From contig NZ_CP104004.1 in assembly GCF_025231485.1 (NCBI RefSeq), forward strand, positions 124,001-188,000: 64,000 bases of DNA. The letters run 5' to 3'. Source of the DNA: Salinirubellus salinus (GTDB lineage: Archaea > Halobacteriota > Halobacteria > Halobacteriales > Haloarculaceae). The notes under the pieces were generated by a model. That model was given only the letters and a program-made list of their open reading frames with translations, was not told where the DNA came from and searched no databases. Position numbers and translations under genes: made by a program. Shown in pieces: positions 60,165 to 64,000 of the stretch; the first letter of the stretch is position 1; every line of letters begins with the position of its first letter.

Positions 60165-61154
60165 ATGAACAGGTCGAAACGCCGACTCCCCGATGTTGGT
60201 GGATTCATCCGCGAAACGGCTACCGCGATTCGTCGGGAGGGGGTGGCCGGACTCTCAGGGCCAGCCCGTACAGTCTATCACAAACTCCTCCAGCAGGGCT
60301 CTCGAATCACCCCTCCCGGTCGCTCGATATATGAGGCAGATTGGGACGTACTCGTCGTCCTCGATGCCTGTCGGTACGACCTGTTCGCCGCCGCCGTGTC
60401 GTCACCCGGCACCGACTTTGCGTTCATCGACCGTGGCTCACTCACGGCGACCCGTTCGGTGGAGAGTGCGACTCGCCTCTGGATGCGCCGCACGTTCGGC
60501 CCCGAGGTCGAGGGGGTCGAACAGACTCACTACGTCGTCGGGAGCCCGTGGTCGTCACAGCAACTCGATGAGTCGTGGTTCGCCTCGCTCGACCCCGTCT
60601 GGCAGGATGCGTGGGACGACGACCACGGGACGCTCCTGCCCGAAACAGTGACCGACCGGGCACTCGTCGCCAGCCGCGAGGTGGACTTCGACGCCGGAGA
60701 GCGACTCCTCGTCCACTACATGCAGCCACACTGCCCGTTCATCGACAGTCCAGATATTGCCACGCCCAAGGCGGCCGAGGGCTTTACTGACGCTGCCGAG
60801 CGTGACATCTGGACGCGACTACAGGCCGCCGAGGTAAGCCTCGAATCGGTTTGGAACGGCTACCGGGCCAACCTCGACCTCGCGCTGGCGGAGGTCGAGA
60901 GACTACTGCACGGCATCGACAGCGAGCGGGTGATCATCACCTCCGACCACGGCAACGCAATCGGGGAGTACGGCCTGTACGGTCACCCTGAGTCGATGCC
61001 GTTCGACTGCCTACGGGAGGTTCCGTGGTTCGAGACGACCGCCATCGACACGGGAGAACGCGCATCGAGCGAGCGTGTGCGCTCGGAACCCACGTCGGAG
61101 GAGCCGACCGATGATGACATCGAGGCCCGACTGCGGGCACTCGGCTACCGGTGA
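60165..61154 (+). CDS. Sulfatase-superfamily-like protein
   Basis: This is 329 residues from ATG 60165. VLVVLDACRYDLFAAAVS (about 65-82) holds a metal-binding Asp, VIITSDHGNAIGEYGLYGHPE (about 258-278) the second metal site, and LVHYMQPHCPFIDS a further conserved His pair. It is shorter than classic sulfatases and has no signal peptide. Similar genes lie in haloarchaeal glycan clusters. The end, DDIEARLRALGYR, is like the end of the enzyme at 47219-48652 (RLRALGYVE), so the two are paralogous. Confidence 0.85.
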   Translation: MNRSKRRLPDVGGFIRETATAIRREGVAGLSGPARTVYHKLLQQGSRITPPGRSIYEADWDVLVVLDACRYDLFAAAVSSPGTDFAFIDRGSLTATRSVESATRLWMRRTFGPEVEGVEQTHYVVGSPWSSQQLDESWFASLDPVWQDAWDDDHGTLLPETVTDRALVASREVDFDAGERLLVHYMQPHCPFIDSPDIATPKAAEGFTDAAERDIWTRLQAAEVSLESVWNGYRANLDLALAEVERLLHGIDSERVIITSDHGNAIGEYGLYGHPESMPFDCLREVPWFETTAIDTGERASSERVRSEPTSEEPTDDDIEARLRALGYR

Positions 61155-61160
61155 TTCCTC

Positions 61161-62498
61161 ATGAGCGAACACTTCCCCCACACCGACGCGGCGACGTTCG
61201 ACGGCCAACACATCTGCTTCATCACCAACCTCTATCCACCGGAGACGATTGGTGGCGCCGAAACCTCCGTCCGAACGGTAGCAGAAGCACTCGTCGAACG
61301 TGACTACGAGGTGTCGGTCATCACGACGGCCACCAGCGACGATGCTCGGGCCGGCGATGGGTCGTTCTGCGAGCGACAGAACGGCGTCTCTGTCCACCGG
61401 TTCACACCGTGGAATCTCTACACGCCCTTCGAGTACCGCGAGCAACCCGGCTGGAAGAAGCCATTGATGCACCTGATCGACCTCTGGAATCCACAGGCCG
61501 GTCGGACGGTGGATCGCCTGCTCGGCACTCTCGCTCCCGACATCATCCACGTCCACAACTTCGGTGGGCTCTCACCGGCCGTCTTCCGCGCAGCGGCCGG
61601 CCACGCACCGGTCGTCCAGACGCTCCACGACTACCGTCTGCTCCACATCGACCCCGGGATGTTCGTCGCCGGGGCACAGCGGGAACTCGGCGGGTTGATG
61701 CGCCCGTTCCGTGCGTACAACCGGCGGACGGTCGAACCCTACCTCGACCGCGTGCTGGCCCCCTCACAGTTCATGATTGACCGGCACGAGCGGGCGGGGT
61801 TCTTCGAGGACACCCCGACGGCCGTGCTTCGCCTCGGGGTGTCCCGTGACGACCGTGCAACGCCCGGAGCTGTGGCCGACACACCGCGGATTCTCTTCGT
61901 CGGCCAACTCGCTCGCCCCAAAGGTGTGGACGTGCTACTCAATGGGCTTGCACACCTTGACTCGGACATCCGGGTGGACATCGTGGGGCGAGGAGAGGCC
62001 CGAGAGCAACTCGAAGTGCAGGCGGCTGGCGATGACCGGGTGACATTCCACGGCTTCGTGAGCGAGGCCGACCTCGCGGCGTTCTACCGGGAGGCGACCG
62101 TCACCGTCGTCCCGTCTCGCTGGAACGACAACTCTCCGATGGTGATTTACGAGTCACTGGCCCGGGCCACGCCCGTCGTCGGGAGCGACATGGGTGGGAT
62201 TCCCGAACTCATCGACACGCCAGACGATGACGCACCAACGACGGGACGTGTCGTTCCGTCCGAAGACCCGGTCGCGTTGGCTACCGCTATCGAATCGGTC
62301 TGCCAGACGGCGCCGCACGTCGAGAGTCAGGCGGCATATGCACGGGCCGACGACTACACGCTTAGTACCCACCTCGACCGCCTGCTTGCCCACTACGCGG
62401 CCTGTTTCGATGAGCCTAGGGTCGGGGTGCCCGACACAGCGGACGGCAGGAGCGAGCGCACAGTACCGCAGAACGGGTCACCAGCGTCGATCCGCTGA
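61161..62498 (+). CDS. GT4 family glycosyltransferase
   Basis: This is 445 residues from ATG 61161, 6 nt after the previous stop. HICFITNLYPPETIGGAETS marks the N-domain. LFVGQLARPKGVDVLLNGLAH and VVPSRWNDNSPMVIYESLARA (with the catalytic Glu pattern) mark the donor domain, followed by TPVVGSDMGGIPELID. It transfers a sugar in the cytosol as part of the surface-glycan set. The last 40 residues are disordered. Confidence 0.92.
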   Translation: MSEHFPHTDAATFDGQHICFITNLYPPETIGGAETSVRTVAEALVERDYEVSVITTATSDDARAGDGSFCERQNGVSVHRFTPWNLYTPFEYREQPGWKKPLMHLIDLWNPQAGRTVDRLLGTLAPDIIHVHNFGGLSPAVFRAAAGHAPVVQTLHDYRLLHIDPGMFVAGAQRELGGLMRPFRAYNRRTVEPYLDRVLAPSQFMIDRHERAGFFEDTPTAVLRLGVSRDDRATPGAVADTPRILFVGQLARPKGVDVLLNGLAHLDSDIRVDIVGRGEAREQLEVQAAGDDRVTFHGFVSEADLAAFYREATVTVVPSRWNDNSPMVIYESLARATPVVGSDMGGIPELIDTPDDDAPTTGRVVPSEDPVALATAIESVCQTAPHVESQAAYARADDYTLSTHLDRLLAHYAACFDEPRVGVPDTADGRSERTVPQNGSPASIR

Positions 62499-64000
62499 TG
62501 ACGAGCGAGCGACCGCCCGAGGCAGAGACGGTATCCCCCTCACTCGGAGCAGTCGCGCTGTACCTCGGGCTGTATCTGCTCACCACCGTCATCGTCTTTC
62601 GCGCCGGCTCGCTCGTCCCCGAAATCGCCGGGTACATCTTGCTACTGGCGCTGTTCGTCATCCCCCTCGGACTGGCCGAACGAGGCCGCCTCGCGCCAGC
62701 GTGGGAGGTGTTCTTCCTGTTTGCGACGCCCTTGCTCCCTATCCTCATCGTCATCGACCCGTTCGAGACGGGGCTGTTCGGCTACGATGCCTATTCGTTC
62801 ACCATCCCGGCGCTCGATTACCTCCGGAACGGTGCCTCGGTCGGCGCGTTCGTCAACGCCGATGGCGACTGGCCGGCCTTCTACGCCGTCGCCCTCGCGT
62901 TCCAGCAACTCTCCGGCGTCGATACCGGATTTCTGTCAAAGTATTTCCCGCTATTCGTCGTCGCCATCCCGTTCGTCGTCTACGCCGGGGTCGAACTCCT
63001 CGCCACTAGACGCATCGCGTTCTACACCGGGATGGCCGTCGCCTCGACCCGCACGCTCGTCCTGTTCGAGGTGAAGTTCGTCGACGAGACGATTGCGGTG
63101 TTGTTGTTCTTCACCGCCATCATCTATCTTGCACTTACAACACGCGAGCGTCGAGCAGTCGTCGGGCTCGCAGTCGTAATCGCCGGGTTGGCGCTGACAC
63201 ACCACGCCACCTCTGTCTTCTTCGGTATCCTGCTGGCGTGTATGCTCGGTGCGAGTCTCATCGAGCGAGTGCCACTTACGGGCGTGCTTGCCCGTCGCCT
63301 CCCCCCACAGCGGGGGACACCAATCGGTGTCGGTATGACCGGCACCGTCGTCGTGGTGTTCGGTGTCGGGGCCGTGTTCTTTTTTTTGGCCCCACAGGTG
63401 ACGACGGAGCTGGTGAACACGGCTTACGGGGCACTGTTCGAGGGGCAACAGACCGCAGCCCCCGTCCAGTCCGGCGGAGGTGGCGGTATCTTCTCTGTGA
63501 GCGGGGTTCCACCCCGACAGCTCGTCTCCCGGGCGGCGATTCTGGTGTTCGCACTAATGGCCGCCGTGACGGCGCTCGGCGTCCTGACCCGGTACGATGC
63601 AGCCTACTGGGAGGTCGGGTGGGTCGGAGCGGCTGGTATCTTCGCGGTGCTGTATTTCGCCTCACTCGTCGGCGGCCGAGTCGTCCCTCTCGACCCGATT
63701 CGGATTCTGTTGTTCCTCGTGGCGACGATTACGCCACCGACGCTGAGTGTCATCTCGCGGTTTTACCTCCCGGCTCAACTGTCCCGGCTGGTGTCCAAAC
63801 GACGCGGCGCCCACGTCATCCGGGGTACCGTTGCGGCCCTGATCGTGACTGCACTAATACTGACACAGGTGGCCGCGTTCGACCCGCACGTCCTCTATAC
63901 GAACCCTGACGAGACGGTGATCGGAGAAGGCCACCACACGAGCGCCCAGTTCGGAGCGAGTCAGTGGACGGAGCGCCACTACTCGGGTGCGGTTCTCGGT
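62498..64000 (+). CDS. Polytopic membrane protein, GT-C-like, 3'-truncated
   Basis: ATG 62498 shares its A with the previous stop, and the frame stays open for 501 codons to the window end. MTSERPPEAETVSPSLGAVA starts it. Twelve or so membrane helices follow, for example ALYLGLYLLTTVIVFRAG, VFFLFATPLLPILIVI and LVVAIPFVVYAGVELL. The loop FETGLFGYDAYSFTIPALDYL has the acidic first-loop pattern of GT-C enzymes, and ALTHHATSVFFGILLA is another marker. A lipid-linked sugar transferase or polymerase is likely, but the family is not fixed. Confidence 0.8.
   Translation, partial: MTSERPPEAETVSPSLGAVALYLGLYLLTTVIVFRAGSLVPEIAGYILLLALFVIPLGLAERGRLAPAWEVFFLFATPLLPILIVIDPFETGLFGYDAYSFTIPALDYLRNGASVGAFVNADGDWPAFYAVALAFQQLSGVDTGFLSKYFPLFVVAIPFVVYAGVELLATRRIAFYTGMAVASTRTLVLFEVKFVDETIAVLLFFTAIIYLALTTRERRAVVGLAVVIAGLALTHHATSVFFGILLACMLGASLIERVPLTGVLARRLPPQRGTPIGVGMTGTVVVVFGVGAVFFFLAPQVTTELVNTAYGALFEGQQTAAPVQSGGGGGIFSVSGVPPRQLVSRAAILVFALMAAVTALGVLTRYDAAYWEVGWVGAAGIFAVLYFASLVGGRVVPLDPIRILLFLVATITPPTLSVISRFYLPAQLSRLVSKRRGAHVIRGTVAALIVTALILTQVAAFDPHVLYTNPDETVIGEGHHTSAQFGASQWTERHYSGAVLG

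Overview
The window is from a halophilic archaeon (class Halobacteria). It is GC-rich, and its proteins are strongly acidic. It carries hallmarks of that class: Tat-type signal peptides, a PGF-CTERM tail, a HalX domain, DUF58/DUF1616/MoxR and DUF555 families, and TATA boxes placed about 25 nt ahead of leaderless starts. I see no rRNA, no complete tRNA and no CRISPR array. The genus cannot be fixed from the sequence.

Region 1 (1-16.6 kb) looks like the core of an integrative or conjugative element. It starts with a truncated HTH regulator paired with a TumE-like protein. Then come a large OB-fold/zinc protein, a DUF555 protein, a fused RPA/RPA-associated single-strand DNA binding protein, a small zinc protein, an NrS-1-type primase-polymerase, a VirB4/TraC/HerA-like transfer ATPase with an extra C-terminal nuclease-like domain, and a VirB2-like pilin. 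The minus-strand replication genes share a distinctive upstream hairpin motif. A GCGCGC-rich duplicated segment between the primase and the ATPase is the best candidate for an origin.

Region 2 (16.7-22.3 kb) is a repeat-rich accessory zone. It has an IS5-family insertion sequence with a 9-bp target duplication placed exactly in the loop of a palindrome, several relatives of that palindrome, two secreted beta-propeller proteins (one PGF-CTERM anchored) and two small membrane proteins.

Region 3 (22.3-36.3 kb) is an integrase-dominated zone. It holds an XPD/DinG-like helicase, integrase 1 and a zinc-finger protein. Next is a large three-part protein (winged helix, STAND-type P-loop ATPase, TPR array) divergent from a lipoprotein and sharing twin operators with it. 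A tRNA 3' fragment, integrase 2 and a TnpB (IS1341-type) transposon with a small RHH-like gene follow. This is the most likely place for an undescribed defence or stress system.

Region 4 (36.6-51.3 kb) is a cell-surface glycan locus: three GT4/GT2-type glycosyltransferase steps, a polytopic ArnT-like transferase, a sulfatase-superfamily enzyme, a DUF4129-like membrane protein and a Wzx-like flippase. A FIST sensor plus multi-PAS kinase operon is embedded in it. Region 5 (51.5-54.1 kb) is a signalling cluster: an HxlR-REC-HalX fusion, a lone receiver and a REC-kinase. Region 6 (54.1-60.1 kb) is a minus-strand DUF58/DUF1616/MoxR/DUF4350 membrane operon. Region 7 (60.1 kb to the end) returns to glycan genes: a sulfatase-like protein, a GT4 and a polytopic membrane protein that runs off the window.

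A palindrome TTACCTCAAGGTAA and close variants occur beside the HxlR fusion gene/flippase promoter, at the MoxR gene and at the 60.1-kb divergent promoter. This suggests that one regulator ties regions 4 to 7 together.
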